The notes: generated by a model from the sequence alone, not told the origin. Counted from the first letter of the stretch, positions 34,987-44,363 are shown. The stretch: DNA of 64,000 bases from Dactylosporangium vinaceum (GCF_019904175.1 NZ_CP061913.1:8494001-8558000); one strand, 5' to 3'. Translations and numbers: made by a program.

Positions 34987-37342
34987 CGGCGGCTGGACGC
35001 TGCGGGACTCCACCGGCCGGGAGTTTCCGGCTACGGTCCCCGGCTGCGTGCACACGGACCTGCTCGCCGCCGGGGCCATCGCCGACCCGCACCTCGGCGA
35101 CAACGAGGTCGCCACGCAGTGGATCGGGCACCGGGACTGGCGCTACCGGACCACCTTCGACGCCGCCCCGGGCGCCCGGTCCGACCTGGTCTTCCACGGC
35201 CTCGACACCCTGGCCACCATCACGTGCAACGGCGTCGAGCTGGGCCGGACCGAGAACATGCACCGCAGCTACCGCTTCCCGGTCGACGGGCTGCTGCGCG
35301 CCGAGGGCAACGAGCTGACCGTCGAGCTCGCATCGGCCGAGCGCTTCGCCGCGGCGCGGACCGCCGAGACCGGCGGCGACTGGCCGAACCCGTTCCACCG
35401 GCCCTATCCGGTGATCCGCAAGATGGCCTGCAACTTCGGCTGGGACTGGGGGCCGGACCTGGTCACCGCGGGCATCTGGCGGCCGGTCGAGCTGCACACC
35501 TGGCACACGGCCCGGCTCGCGTCGGTGCGCCCGGTCGTCACCCGGGCCGGCGACACGTGGACCGTCACGGTGCACGTCGAGCTCGAGTACGCCGACGGGC
35601 CCGCGGACGTGACGGTCGAGGCGTCGGTGGCCGGGGTGCGGGCCTGCGCACCGGGGCCGGGCGCCATCGCGCTGACGGTGACCGACCCGGCGCTCTGGTG
35701 GCCGGCCGGGCACGGCGAGCAGCCGCTGTACGAGCTGGAGGTGCGACTGTCCACAGGGGATAGCTGGCGCCGCCGGATCGGGTTTCGCACGGTCGCGCTC
35801 GACACCGGCGACGACGAGATCGGCAGCCGGTTCGTGCTGCTCGTCAACGACCGGCCCGTCTTCGCCCGCGGCGTCAACTGGATCCCCGACGACACCTTCG
35901 TGACCCGCACGGGGCCGGGCGAGTACCGGCACCGGCTGACCCAGGCCCTCGACGCCAACGTCAACCTCGTGCGGGTCTGGGGCGGTGGACTGTACGAGAC
36001 CGACGCCTTCTACGACGTGTGCGACGAGCTCGGACTGCTGGTGTGGCAGGACTTCCCGTTCGCCTGCGCGGCGTACCCGCAGGACGGGCGGCTGGCCCGC
36101 GAGGTCGAGGCCGAGGCGCGCGAGGCGATCGTGCGGCTCGCCCCGCACCCCAGCCTGGCCCTGTGGAACGGCAACAACGAGAACATCTGGGGCTGGTTCG
36201 ACTGGGACTGGCGGGAACCGCTGCGCGGCCGGGCCTGGGGCGAGTCCTACTACCTGGACCTGCTGCCGCGGCTCGTCGCCGAGCTGGACCCGTCCCGGCC
36301 GTACTGGGCGGGCAGCCCGTACTCCGGCTCGATGGACCGCCACCCGAACGACGACCGGCACGGCGTGAGCCACGTGTGGAACGTCTGGAACGAGGAGGAC
36401 TACCTGGCCTACCGGGGGCGCACGCCGCGGTTCGTGGCCGAGTTCGGCTACTCGGGGCCGCCGACCTTCTCGACGTACACCCGCGGCATCGGTGACAGCG
36501 CGGACGGGCATCAGAAGGCGGCCGACGGTGACGCCAAGCTCGACCGCGGCCTCGCCGACCACTTCGGCACCGGCCGGGCCGAGCTGGAGTTCGACGACTG
36601 GCTCTACCTGACCCAGCTCGTCCAGGCCCGGGCCGTGCAGGTGGGTGTCGGGCACTTCCGCTCGGCCCAGCCGACCTGCATGGGTACCGTCTGGTGGCAG
36701 CTCAACGACTGCTGGCCCGGCCCGTCCTGGGCGGTGATCGACGGCGACCGGCGGCGCAAACCGGCCTGGTACGCGCTGCGGGACATGTACGCGCCCCGCC
36801 TGCTGAGCATCCAGCCGGGCCGCGCCGGGCTCGAACTGGTGCTGGTCAACGACACCGACGAGGGCTGGGCCGGCACGGCCGCGGTGACCCGGCACGACTT
36901 CGACGGCCGGGCCCTCGCCGCCGGCACCGTCGCGGTGTCCTGCCCGCCCCGGGGCGTGCGCCGCTTCCGGCTCCTCGGTGAGCCCGGCCGGCCGGAGCGG
37001 GAGCTGCTGCGGGTCGCGTTCGACGGGCGCACGGCCGACTGGTTCTACCGCGAGGACCGCGACCTCGAGTACCCGCCGGCCGAGTTCACCGCCACCGCCG
37101 ACGCGGACGGCGTCACCGTCACCGCGGCCACCCTCCTGCGCGACCTCTGCCTGTTTCCGGACCGCCTCGACCCGGCCGCCGAGACGGACCGGATGCTCGT
37201 CACGCTCCTGCCCGGGGAGACCGCCCGGTTCGCGCTGCGCGCCGCCGCCCCGCTGCCGGCGGCCGCGCTGGTGAGCGCCCCGGTGCTGCGGTGCGTCAAC
37301 GACAGGTACCGCTGTGCACAGGAGGGAGCCCGTTTGGCATGA
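34970..37342 (+). CDS. GH2 beta-mannosidase
   Basis: 790 aa, intracellular. N-terminal sugar-binding jelly-roll (GCVHTDLLAAGAIADPHLGDNE...WRYRTTFD, typical of beta-mannosidase), Ig-like domain, then the TIM barrel. The acid/base Glu is in WNGNNENIWGW and the nucleophile Glu in FVAEFGYSGPP; both are the beta-mannosidase forms. MACNFGWDWGPDLVTAGIWRPVEL is another family hallmark. GTG at 34970 lies inside the upstream permease gene, 17 bp overlap. It would remove non-reducing beta-mannosyl residues from imported oligosaccharide. Related GH2 activities cannot be excluded. Confidence 0.92.
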   Translation: MRSRIDGGWTLRDSTGREFPATVPGCVHTDLLAAGAIADPHLGDNEVATQWIGHRDWRYRTTFDAAPGARSDLVFHGLDTLATITCNGVELGRTENMHRSYRFPVDGLLRAEGNELTVELASAERFAAARTAETGGDWPNPFHRPYPVIRKMACNFGWDWGPDLVTAGIWRPVELHTWHTARLASVRPVVTRAGDTWTVTVHVELEYADGPADVTVEASVAGVRACAPGPGAIALTVTDPALWWPAGHGEQPLYELEVRLSTGDSWRRRIGFRTVALDTGDDEIGSRFVLLVNDRPVFARGVNWIPDDTFVTRTGPGEYRHRLTQALDANVNLVRVWGGGLYETDAFYDVCDELGLLVWQDFPFACAAYPQDGRLAREVEAEAREAIVRLAPHPSLALWNGNNENIWGWFDWDWREPLRGRAWGESYYLDLLPRLVAELDPSRPYWAGSPYSGSMDRHPNDDRHGVSHVWNVWNEEDYLAYRGRTPRFVAEFGYSGPPTFSTYTRGIGDSADGHQKAADGDAKLDRGLADHFGTGRAELEFDDWLYLTQLVQARAVQVGVGHFRSAQPTCMGTVWWQLNDCWPGPSWAVIDGDRRRKPAWYALRDMYAPRLLSIQPGRAGLELVLVNDTDEGWAGTAAVTRHDFDGRALAAGTVAVSCPPRGVRRFRLLGEPGRPERELLRVAFDGRTADWFYREDRDLEYPPAEFTATADADGVTVTAATLLRDLCLFPDRLDPAAETDRMLVTLLPGETARFALRAAAPLPAAALVSAPVLRCVNDRYRCAQEGARLA

Positions 37343-37352
37343 TGGAATACCA
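37343..37352. promoter_or_regulatory. TGGAATACCA operator ahead of the gntR gene
   Basis: One copy of the cluster's TGGMATRCCA palindrome, directly after the beta-mannosidase stop and 18 bp before the GTG of the GntR regulator; a half copy TTGGCATGATG precedes it. The position fits autoregulation. Confidence 0.6.
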
Positions 37353-37369
37353 CAATCCAGGGAGGTGCA

Positions 37370-38110
37370 GTGACCGACGAAGCCGTCCAGTTCCCCACGC
37401 TCGAACGGGCGCCCACGCTGTCGGACCGGGTGACCGACAGCGTGCTGCAGATGATCTCGAGCAACGCCCTGAAGCCGGGCGACCGGCTCCCGTCCGAGCG
37501 CGACCTCGGCGTGCGCTTCGGCGTCTCCCGCACCGTGGTGCGCGAGGCCCTGCGCTCCCTCGCCGCGAAGGGCGTCCTCGACGTCCGGTCGGGCAGCGGC
37601 GCGGTCGTGGCCCGGGTCGGCGTCGACACGGCCAGCCAGACGCTGCGGCTGTTCGTGCAGGGCTCCCGCGCGGGCACCGACGGCGACCTGCTGCGCTACG
37701 AGCAGATCAACGACGTCCGGGAGATGCTCGAGACGCGGGTCGCGCGGATCGCCGCCCGCGAGGCGCAGGCCGCCCACCTCGACCGGCTCCGCGACCTGCA
37801 CGCGCAGATGGAGGCGGCCAAGGACGACGTCGAGCTGGCCTCGTCCCTGGACGTGGCGTTCCACCGCCAGATCGCCGTGGCCACCCGCAACCCGCTGTTC
37901 GTCGTCATGCTCGACTCGATCGAGCCGGCGCTGCTGGAGATCCGGCGCAAGACCCTCGGCTCGCCCGACCGGCCGGACAAGGCGCTGCGGGCGCACGCGC
38001 TGATCCTCGAGCGCATCGTGGCCGCCGACCCCGAGGGCGCCGAGCGGGCCATGAACGAGCACCTCGCCGACTCGCGGGCGGTCTGGGCCGCGCTCGGGGG
38101 TGCCGTCTAG
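37370..38110 (+). CDS. GntR/FadR-family transcriptional regulator of the sugar cluster
   Basis: 246 aa. N-terminal winged helix: VTDSVLQMISSNALKPGDRLPSERDLGVRFGVSRTVVREALRSLAAKGVLDVRSGSG, the full GntR signature. C-terminal all-helical FCD domain with probable metal ligands in DVAFHRQIA and the later HALILERI. FCD regulators usually respond to sugar acids or carboxylates, consistent with an aldonate or lactone inducer. GTG at 37370 follows ggagg. It sits at the centre of the cluster and is the best candidate to bind the TGGMATRCCA sites. Confidence 0.93.
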   Translation: MTDEAVQFPTLERAPTLSDRVTDSVLQMISSNALKPGDRLPSERDLGVRFGVSRTVVREALRSLAAKGVLDVRSGSGAVVARVGVDTASQTLRLFVQGSRAGTDGDLLRYEQINDVREMLETRVARIAAREAQAAHLDRLRDLHAQMEAAKDDVELASSLDVAFHRQIAVATRNPLFVVMLDSIEPALLEIRRKTLGSPDRPDKALRAHALILERIVAADPEGAERAMNEHLADSRAVWAALGGAV

Positions 38111-38112
38111 CC

Positions 38113-39501
38113 ATGCGCCTGGCCACCGGCGGCGCCGCGGTCACCGTCGCCGACAACGCCCTGCGGGACGTCCGCATCAGCGGCTTCCGCGCGCTCGACG
38201 CGATGATGGTCACCGTTCGCGACGCCGCGTGGGGCACCTACCCGGCCGACGTCCGCGTCGTGGCCGGGTCGGCGACGGGGGCCACGCTGCTCGGCGTCCA
38301 CGGCGACGTCTTCCGCTGGGAGGGCACCGTCGAGCTGGGCCCCGCCGCTGTCCGGTTCGAGATGCGCGGCACCGTCCTGCGCGACGTGGACAGCCGGCGC
38401 ATCGGCGTGTGCCTGCTGCACCCGCTCGCCCTGGCCGGCCGGGCCATGCACACCGACATCGGCTCCGGCACGTTCGGCGTCGCGATCGACCCGCACCCGC
38501 CGGCCACCGGCTTCCGCGTGCTGCGCTACGACGCCGGCGTGCCCGTCACCATCGAGCTCAGCGACGTGTTCGAGATGGAGGACCACCGCAACTGGTCCGA
38601 TCCCGGCTGGAAGAGCTACTCGCCGCCGCTGACCGGGGGCGGTCCGCGCCGCTTCCGCGCGGGCGAGGAGCTCCATCGCAGCGTCACGGTCAGCGGGCCG
38701 CTGACCTCGGTGCCTTCCATCGAGGTGTACGGCCGCGACTGCATCGATGTGACGCCGGCGACCCTGGCCGCGGGGCCCCTGCCCGCGCGCGTCGGCGCCG
38801 TCGCGCTGATCTCGGACTCGGCGGCGTGGCTGCGCGCGGCGGCCGAGCGGGTGGCCGAGCGGGGTGCGACACGGGTGGCGGTCTTCGACCCCGCGACGCA
38901 CACGACCGCGCCGGGCACGGCCGCGCTCGTCCGCGCGGTGCTGCGCGACGGCGGGTGCGACGCCCCGGTCGGCGGCGGCTCCCGGGCCCACCTGGCCGAG
39001 CTCAACCGGCTCACCGGCGGCGGACCGCAGGACTGGGACTTCGTCACCTTCCCGATCACCGCCCAGGCCCACCACAGCGACACGCCCTCGGTCCTGGCCA
39101 CCGTCCACGCGATGCCGTTCATGGTCGAGCAGGCCGCGCGGATCGCGCCGGGCCTCCCGCTCGTGGTCGGGCCCCTGGCGCTGCGGCGCCGGGCCGACGC
39201 CAACTCCCCCGCTTCCCCGCTCGACCCGCCCGATCCGCGCGAGGCCTCCCCCGCCGGCGCGGCCTGGCTGCTCGGCAGCGTCATCGCCCTGCGCCGCGCG
39301 GCCACCGTGACAGTGCTGTTCGACGGTGCGCCGGGCGGGCTGCTGCGCCGGCTGCACGCCCTGCGCGGCCGGCCGTTCATCGGGGTGCCGACCGGCGACC
39401 CGGACATCCTGGCCGCCACCGTGCCCGGTGAGGCGACGTGCACCGCCACCCTGATCCCCGGCCGGCCCGCGGCCACCATCACCGAGGAAGGCCACCTATG
39501 A
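38113..39501 (+). CDS. D-apionate lactonase (ApnL)-like protein, shortened
   Basis: 462 aa. The N-terminal ~200 residues match what I know of the ApnL family: ALRDVRISGFRALDAMMVTVRDAAWGTYP, the IGVCLLHPL block and VFEMEDHRNWSDPGWKSY. The middle keeps APVGGGSRAHLAELNR, TAQAHHSDTPSVLATVHAMP and VVGPLALRRRADANSP, and the end keeps EASPAGAAWLLGSVIAL. What seems missing is the first part of the TIM barrel (the family's GxxxHGxPL...RL region), so the protein is shorter than ApnL as I remember it. It may open a branched-sugar lactone to the acid or have a changed role. ATG at 38113; the stop overlaps the SDR start. Confidence 0.7.
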   Translation: MRLATGGAAVTVADNALRDVRISGFRALDAMMVTVRDAAWGTYPADVRVVAGSATGATLLGVHGDVFRWEGTVELGPAAVRFEMRGTVLRDVDSRRIGVCLLHPLALAGRAMHTDIGSGTFGVAIDPHPPATGFRVLRYDAGVPVTIELSDVFEMEDHRNWSDPGWKSYSPPLTGGGPRRFRAGEELHRSVTVSGPLTSVPSIEVYGRDCIDVTPATLAAGPLPARVGAVALISDSAAWLRAAAERVAERGATRVAVFDPATHTTAPGTAALVRAVLRDGGCDAPVGGGSRAHLAELNRLTGGGPQDWDFVTFPITAQAHHSDTPSVLATVHAMPFMVEQAARIAPGLPLVVGPLALRRRADANSPASPLDPPDPREASPAGAAWLLGSVIALRRAATVTVLFDGAPGGLLRRLHALRGRPFIGVPTGDPDILAATVPGEATCTATLIPGRPAATITEEGHL

Positions 39502-40253
39502 ACCGGTTGTCCGGCAAGGTCGGCGTCATCACCGGCGCGGCGGGCGGCATCGGCGCCGCGGCGGCCCGGACCTTCGCGGCCGAGGGCGCGGTGGTCGGCC
39601 TGCTCGACCGGCCCGGCCACGCCCTCGATGCGCTGGCCGCCGAGCTCGGGCCGGCCGCGGTGGCGCTGCCCGCCGACGTGACGGGCGAGGCGTCGGTGGC
39701 CGCCGCGTTCGCCGCCTGGGCCGGGGCCCACGAGCGGGCCGACTTCGTCTACGTGTGCGCGGGGCAGCAGCTGCACGACGTCGACGGCCGGGCCGGGGAC
39801 GTGTCCCTCGACACCTGGGAGCGGACCATCGCGGTGAACCTCACCGGGGCGTTCCTCACCGTCAAGCACGCGCTGCCGGCGCTGTGCGCGGCCCCGTCGG
39901 GCTCGCTGATCCTGTGCGGCTCGCCGACGGGTCTGAGCATGTCCGGCGGGGGCAACACCGCGTACGGCGCGTCGAAGGCGGGCATGATGGCCCTCGCCCG
40001 GATCGTCGCCGCCGACTACGCCGCCGAGGGTGTGCGGGCCAACATCATCGTGCCCGGCACCACCCGCACCCCGCTCATCGAGCCGCTGCTGGCCGACCCG
40101 CAGGTGCACGCCGCGCTGCTGGCCGGCGCCCCGATCGGCCGCCTGGGGACCCCGGCCGACCTGACCGGCATCGCCGTGTTCCTGGCCGGCGACGAGTCCC
40201 GCTACGCCACCGGCGCCACGTTCGCCGTGGACGGCGGCCTCACCGTGCGCTGA
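39498..40253 (+). CDS. Short-chain dehydrogenase/reductase
   Basis: 251 aa classical SDR. NAD(P) motif GAAGGIGAAAARTF, the NNAG-equivalent VCAGQQ, catalytic Ser in ILCGSPTG, and Tyr-x3-Lys in AYGASKAGMM; C-terminal GATFAVDGGLTVR is typical. Asp after the second strand (LLDRPG) favours NAD. ATGA overlap with the ApnL-like gene means coupled translation, so it probably oxidises the sugar to its lactone or the sugar acid further. It ends convergently with the kinase gene, 14-bp overlap. Confidence 0.92.
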   Translation: MNRLSGKVGVITGAAGGIGAAAARTFAAEGAVVGLLDRPGHALDALAAELGPAAVALPADVTGEASVAAAFAAWAGAHERADFVYVCAGQQLHDVDGRAGDVSLDTWERTIAVNLTGAFLTVKHALPALCAAPSGSLILCGSPTGLSMSGGGNTAYGASKAGMMALARIVAADYAAEGVRANIIVPGTTRTPLIEPLLADPQVHAALLAGAPIGRLGTPADLTGIAVFLAGDESRYATGATFAVDGGLTVR

Positions 40254-41403
40254 AGTAGCCGACCATCCGGGCGAGGGTGCCGGCGTCGCCGATGTTGCCC
40301 GGCACGACCGCCAGGGGCACCCCGCCGACCTCCCACAGCGGGATGCCGGTCTCGAGCTGGCCGCGCACCGTGGCCACCGCCCCGCCGAGGCCCGTGGTCG
40401 CCACCTCGGCCGAGGTGATCCCGCCCTTGCTGATGACGGCGTCGACGGCCGGCGCGACAGCGCGGGTCACCGCCATCAGCCCGGCCATCACGGCGGCCCC
40501 GTCGGCGAGGCTGCCGTGCTCGGCCCGGCGCCGCCGCTCGGTCGTGACGACGGCGATCCCGGTCGCGGCCAGCCGCTGCCGGGCCTGCGCCACGATTGCC
40601 GGCGCGGGCGCGCCGGCGCCGTCGGTCGGCAGCTCCAGCCGGGGCAGGCCGAGGGCGTCCAGCTGGGCGGTCGCGGCGGCGGTGTGCGACCCGCAGACCA
40701 CCAGCAGCCGCTCGGCCCGGGTGGACGGCCGGACCAGCCGGCCGGGCACACCCCCGATGCGCGCGGCCAGCGGGGCGGCGCAGCGCACGACGACGTGGCG
40801 ACCGGCCGCCCGGGCCGCCGCGAGCCCGGCGACGATCGGGGCGAGGTCGGCGTCGCACTCCACGTCGGGGATGACGACGCCGCCGTCCGGGGTCTCCAGC
40901 AGCGCGGCGCGGAGCGGGCCGCCGCGCCTGACGAGCGTCACCGGGCGCCGCCCGCCGAGCTCGTGCACCCAGTCGGTCATCGTGCGGGCGGTGAAGCCGA
41001 ACACCGGATCGCGGGCGAACTCGGTGTCGGCGACGTTGACCGCGGCGCCACCGGCGGTGAGGTAGTGCACGCCGCCGACCGTGACCCGCCCGGCGGCGGG
41101 GTACGCGGGCACGATCAGGCCCACGCCCCGGCGCAGGCCCAGCGCCCCCATCTCGGCGAACACGTGCCCGCGCAGCGTGGAGTCGCCGCGCAGGACGAGG
41201 TGGTGCCCCGGGCCGATCCGGTCGCGCAGCCCGGCGACGAGCGCGAAGGCGGCGTCGCGGGTCAGCGCCCGGGTGTTGGTCAGCACGTAGACACACGCGC
41301 TCCCGGGCGGCAGCGGGCCCACCGCGGCCGGGCGCAGCAGCACCTCGACCCCGGCCGCGCACTGGGTGCCGGTCGGGTCGTCGTCAAGCACGACGACTGT
41401 CAT
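40240..41403 (-). CDS. DUF1537 four-carbon acid sugar kinase (OtnK/OiaK type)
   Basis: 387 aa. Two-domain DUF1537 kinase. N-terminal substrate motif VVLDDDPTGTQCAAGVEVLL, then RGDSTLRGHVFAEM (DSTLRG is the family hallmark) and FGFTARTMTDWV. C-terminal nucleotide domain VVCGSHTAATAQ-like, ISKGGITSAEVATTGLG and PLWEVGGVPLAVVPGNIGD. Known members phosphorylate 3-oxo-tetronates, threonate or 3-oxo-isoapionate, matching an acid produced by the lactonase/SDR pair. ATG at 41401-41403 overlaps the epimerase stop by 4 bp. It is last in the minus-strand operon. Confidence 0.9.
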   Translation of the reverse strand: MTVVVLDDDPTGTQCAAGVEVLLRPAAVGPLPPGSACVYVLTNTRALTRDAAFALVAGLRDRIGPGHHLVLRGDSTLRGHVFAEMGALGLRRGVGLIVPAYPAAGRVTVGGVHYLTAGGAAVNVADTEFARDPVFGFTARTMTDWVHELGGRRPVTLVRRGGPLRAALLETPDGGVVIPDVECDADLAPIVAGLAAARAAGRHVVVRCAAPLAARIGGVPGRLVRPSTRAERLLVVCGSHTAAATAQLDALGLPRLELPTDGAGAPAPAIVAQARQRLAATGIAVVTTERRRRAEHGSLADGAAVMAGLMAVTRAVAPAVDAVISKGGITSAEVATTGLGGAVATVRGQLETGIPLWEVGGVPLAVVPGNIGDAGTLARMVGYFSAR

Positions 41404-42365
41404 CGCCCGGCCGGCCAGGCCGCGACGATGCGGTCGTAGGTCGCCCGCTCGGACGTGTCGACCGGGCCCGGGGTGCGGTGGCGCAGGCCCTCCGCGATGC
41501 CGCGGGCCCAGGGGACGGTGGAGGCGAAGCCGAGGTCGCGGGCGGCGGCGGTGCAGTCGAAGACGTTGTCGTACTGGAAGTTGTGCACGCACCAGAACGC
41601 GGCCTGCGGCGCGAGCTCACCCAGGACCGCGACGGGGATCTTCACGAAGTGCGGCTCGACGCCGAGCGCGTCCGCGACCGCGCGCCAGTACTCCTCGAAC
41701 GTCAGCACCTCCGCCCCCGTCACGTTGTAGGCCCGGCCCGCGGCGGGGCGCGCGGTCGCCGCGACGAACGCGCGGGCCACGTCGTCGCGGTGCCCGGCGG
41801 CCCAGCGGCTGGTGCCGTCGCCGTGCAGGATGACCGGCTGCCCGGCGATCAGGCGCTCCACGGCCAGGTCGAAGGAGCCGATCGACGCGACGGCGTGGTC
41901 GGCGTAGGTGGCGGCCGGCCGCAGGATCGTGAGCGGCAGCCCGGCCGCGCGCAGGACCTCCTCGCTGCGGGCCTTGTCGTGGGCGTAGGCGAAGGCCGGG
42001 TCCGGTGCGCGCTCGTGCCGCTCGTCGACGGGCAGGTAGTGGGCGGGCTTGGTGTAGACGTCGACGGTGCTGCACATGACGTAGTGCGGCGTGCGCCCAC
42101 CGAACGCCTCGATCGCGGCCCGGGCGTCCGCCGGGGTGTAGCAGAGCATGTCCACGACGGCGTCGTGGCCGTCGCCGTGCGCGTCCCAGGCCGCCCCGAG
42201 GGCGTCCACGTCCGCGCGGTCGCCGTGGACCGTGGTGACCGCGTCGCCGAACGGCGGGGCGCCGGTGCCCCGGTTGAGCAGCGTGACGCGGTCGCCGCGG
42301 TCCAGCAGCCGCCGGGTGATGGCGGTGCTGATCAGGCCGGTGCCGCCGAGCACGAGGGTCCGCAC
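41400..42365 (-). CDS. NAD-dependent epimerase/dehydratase-family protein
   Basis: 321 aa extended SDR. Rossmann LVLGGTGLISTAITRRLLDRGDRVTLLNRG; the active site is atypical: the Ser position reads YVMCSTVDVY and the Tyr-x3-Lys is AYAHDKARSE, where the Tyr and Lys are present. C-terminal substrate domain GAEVLTFEEYWRAVADALG. The group includes sugar epimerases and reductases acting on free or nucleotide sugars. GTG at 42365. Two bases separate it from the transketolase gene upstream. Its step in the pathway is unclear. Confidence 0.88.
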   Translation of the reverse strand: MRTLVLGGTGLISTAITRRLLDRGDRVTLLNRGTGAPPFGDAVTTVHGDRADVDALGAAWDAHGDGHDAVVDMLCYTPADARAAIEAFGGRTPHYVMCSTVDVYTKPAHYLPVDERHERAPDPAFAYAHDKARSEEVLRAAGLPLTILRPAATYADHAVASIGSFDLAVERLIAGQPVILHGDGTSRWAAGHRDDVARAFVAATARPAAGRAYNVTGAEVLTFEEYWRAVADALGVEPHFVKIPVAVLGELAPQAAFWCVHNFQYDNVFDCTAAARDLGFASTVPWARGIAEGLRHRTPGPVDTSERATYDRIVAAWPAGR

Positions 42366-42367
42366 GG

Positions 42368-43453
42368 TCAGCGGCGCAGCACGGCGGCGCGGTCGTCGGC
42401 CGTCCACAGCGGCTCGGCGACCAGCCGGGTGGTGGCCCGGCGCTCGTGCATGCGCCGCGCGACGGTGGCGATCCCGGCGCCGTCGAGGCCGTAGTAGCGG
42501 TACAGGTGGGTCGGCGGGCCGACGAGCGCGAACTCGTCGCGCAGGCCGTGCTTGTGCACAGGCGTGCCGACGCCCGCGGCGGCGAGGGCCTCGACCGTCA
42601 GGGTGCCGAGGCCGCCCTCGACGGTGTGCTCCTCCACGGTGACCACGCTGCGGTGGGCGGCGGCGAGCTCGGCGACCGCGGCGGCCGGGAACGGCTTGAG
42701 CGTGTGCACGTCGGCGACCGTCGCCGCGACACCGTCGGCGGCCAGCGACCGGGCGGCGGCGAGCGCCTCCTGGACCATGACGCCGGTCGCGAGCAGCAGG
42801 ACGTCGTCGCCGCGGGCCAGGACGGTGGGCCGGTCGAGGCGGAGCTGGTCGACGCCGGTGTAGACGGTCTGCTCGCGGCCGCGGCCGATGCGGAAGTAGA
42901 CCGGGCCGTCGTGCTCCACGGTGCCGCGCAGCAGGGCCTCGGTGGCGACCGGGTCGGCCGCCGAGACCACCATCAGGCCCGCGACCGCGCGCAGGGCGGC
43001 GATGTCCTCGGTCGCGTGGTGCGACGTGCCGAAGAAGCCCATCGAGATGCCGGCGTGCGTGCCGAGGACCCGGACCGGCAGCCCCGGGTAGGCGAGGTCG
43101 GTGCGGATGTTCTCGTAGCCGAGGATCGCCGAGAAGCAGGCGAACGTGCACACGTACGGGATGAGCCCGGTGGTGGCCAGGCCGGCCGCGGCGCCGAGCA
43201 TGTTGCGCTCGGCGATGCCGTAGTAGAGGAACCGCTCGGGGTGGCGGGCGCCGAAGACGGCCAGGCGGGTCACGTACGTCAGGTCGGCGCAGCCGACGAC
43301 GATGCGGGGGTCGGTGTCGGCCAGGTCGGCGAGGACCCGCCCGGCCGCGAAGTCGGCGCCCTCGTCCCGCCCGACGTGGTCGAACGAGGCCGGATCGCGC
43401 AGATCGGCGACGTTGCGCGAGCCGTCGGGGGCGATGTTCATGGCGGTGCGCAT
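42368..43453 (-). CDS. Transketolase C-terminal subunit (split transketolase)
   Basis: 361 aa, the Pyr and C-terminal domains of a two-subunit transketolase. Pyrimidine-binding part: FLYYGIAERNMLGAAAGLATTGLIPYVCTFACFSAILGYENIRTD, with the cofactor-activating Glu in IAERNM. HAGISMGFFGTSHHATEDIAALRAV is characteristic. C-terminal domain VVTVEEHTVEGGLGT. ATG at 43453 overlaps the stop of the N-subunit by one base. With that subunit it forms a TPP enzyme moving a two-carbon ketol unit. Apulose-4-phosphate transketolase (AptAB) has the same split, so a branched-sugar phosphate substrate is plausible. Confidence 0.93.
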   Translation of the reverse strand: MRTAMNIAPDGSRNVADLRDPASFDHVGRDEGADFAAGRVLADLADTDPRIVVGCADLTYVTRLAVFGARHPERFLYYGIAERNMLGAAAGLATTGLIPYVCTFACFSAILGYENIRTDLAYPGLPVRVLGTHAGISMGFFGTSHHATEDIAALRAVAGLMVVSAADPVATEALLRGTVEHDGPVYFRIGRGREQTVYTGVDQLRLDRPTVLARGDDVLLLATGVMVQEALAAARSLAADGVAATVADVHTLKPFPAAAVAELAAAHRSVVTVEEHTVEGGLGTLTVEALAAAGVGTPVHKHGLRDEFALVGPPTHLYRYYGLDGAGIATVARRMHERRATTRLVAEPLWTADDRAAVLRR

Positions 43454-44328
43454 CAGTGGCCCTCCCGGTGGAACATGCGGCGGATCGACGCGACGGCGCG
43501 GTCGCGGTCGACCCCGCCGAGGTAGCCGACGTGCCACTCGGCCATGCCCTCGATGAAGTCCACGCCCCGGCCGGCGACGGTGTCGGCGACGAGCACTGTC
43601 GGCGGCCCGTCGGGGTCGGCCGCGCGCCGCTCGTCGAAGGCCCGGTAGGCCGCGAGCAGGTCGGCGTGCGAGTGCCCGTCGACGCGCTCGGCGTGCCAGC
43701 CGAACGCGGCGAAGCGCCCGTCGATCGGCTCGAAGTCGAGCAGGTCGCGGGTGAAGCCGTCGACGCTCACCCGGTTGACGTCGACGATCGCGAGCAGGTT
43801 GGCCAGGCCGCGGTGGCCGGCGTAGGCGGCGGCCTCCCAGACCTGGCCCTCGTTGAGCTCGCCGTCGCCGAGCAGCACCACGACCCGGCTGTCACGGCCG
43901 GCCAGGCGGACGCCGTCGGCCATGCCGGTGCCGATCGACAGCCCGTGGCCGAGCGAGCCGGAGGAGAAGTCGATGCCCGGGATCTTGCGCATGTCCGGGT
44001 GGTCGCCGAGCGGGCTGCCCAGCCGGGTGAAGGTGCCGAGCGTGCTCTCGGGGAAGAAGCCGAGATCGGCCAGGATCGGGTAGAGCGCCGAGCAGGCGTG
44101 GCCCTTGCCGAGCACGAACCGGTCGCGGCCCGGCCACTGCGGCTCGCCGGGGCGCACCCGCAGGAAGCCGTAGTACAGCGAAACCAGTATCTCCATGCAG
44201 GAGAAGCTCGGCCCGTAGTGCCCGGAGCCGGCCACCTCGACGAGCTCGAGATTCGCCAGGCGCATCTCGATGCTGCGCTCCCGTAGCCGCGACACGACGT
44301 CCGTATCGGCGGCGAGTGCCTCAGTCAT
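43453..44328 (-). CDS. Transketolase N-terminal subunit (split transketolase)
   Basis: 291 aa, the TPP diphosphate-binding half. The GDG-N motif is VVLLGDGELNEGQVWEAAAYAGHRGLANLLAIVDVN; the His loop is GSGHYGPSFSCMEILVSLYYG and GKGHACSALYPILA; SSGSLGHGLSIGTGMA is also conserved. ATG at 44326-44328 has AGGAGGGG 7 bp away. A perfect operator TGGCATGCCA lies 26 bp upstream, so this operon can be expressed apart from the dehydrogenase gene upstream. Confidence 0.94.
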   Translation of the reverse strand: MTEALAADTDVVSRLRERSIEMRLANLELVEVAGSGHYGPSFSCMEILVSLYYGFLRVRPGEPQWPGRDRFVLGKGHACSALYPILADLGFFPESTLGTFTRLGSPLGDHPDMRKIPGIDFSSGSLGHGLSIGTGMADGVRLAGRDSRVVVLLGDGELNEGQVWEAAAYAGHRGLANLLAIVDVNRVSVDGFTRDLLDFEPIDGRFAAFGWHAERVDGHSHADLLAAYRAFDERRAADPDGPPTVLVADTVAGRGVDFIEGMAEWHVGYLGGVDRDRAVASIRRMFHREGH

Positions 44329-44353
44329 GCAATCCCCTCCTGGATTGGTATAT

Positions 44354-44363
44354 TGGCATGCCA
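44354..44363. promoter_or_regulatory. TGGCATGCCA operator ahead of the split transketolase
   Basis: A perfect 10-bp palindrome filling the 35-bp gap between the dehydrogenase stop and the transketolase start; ttggtatattggcat next to it is AT-rich and may be the promoter. Best copy of the cluster motif. Confidence 0.65.

Noticed and set aside
34976..38062. 1028-codon minus-strand open frame
   Set aside because: Antisense to the beta-mannosidase and GntR genes, which have full catalytic and DNA-binding motifs.
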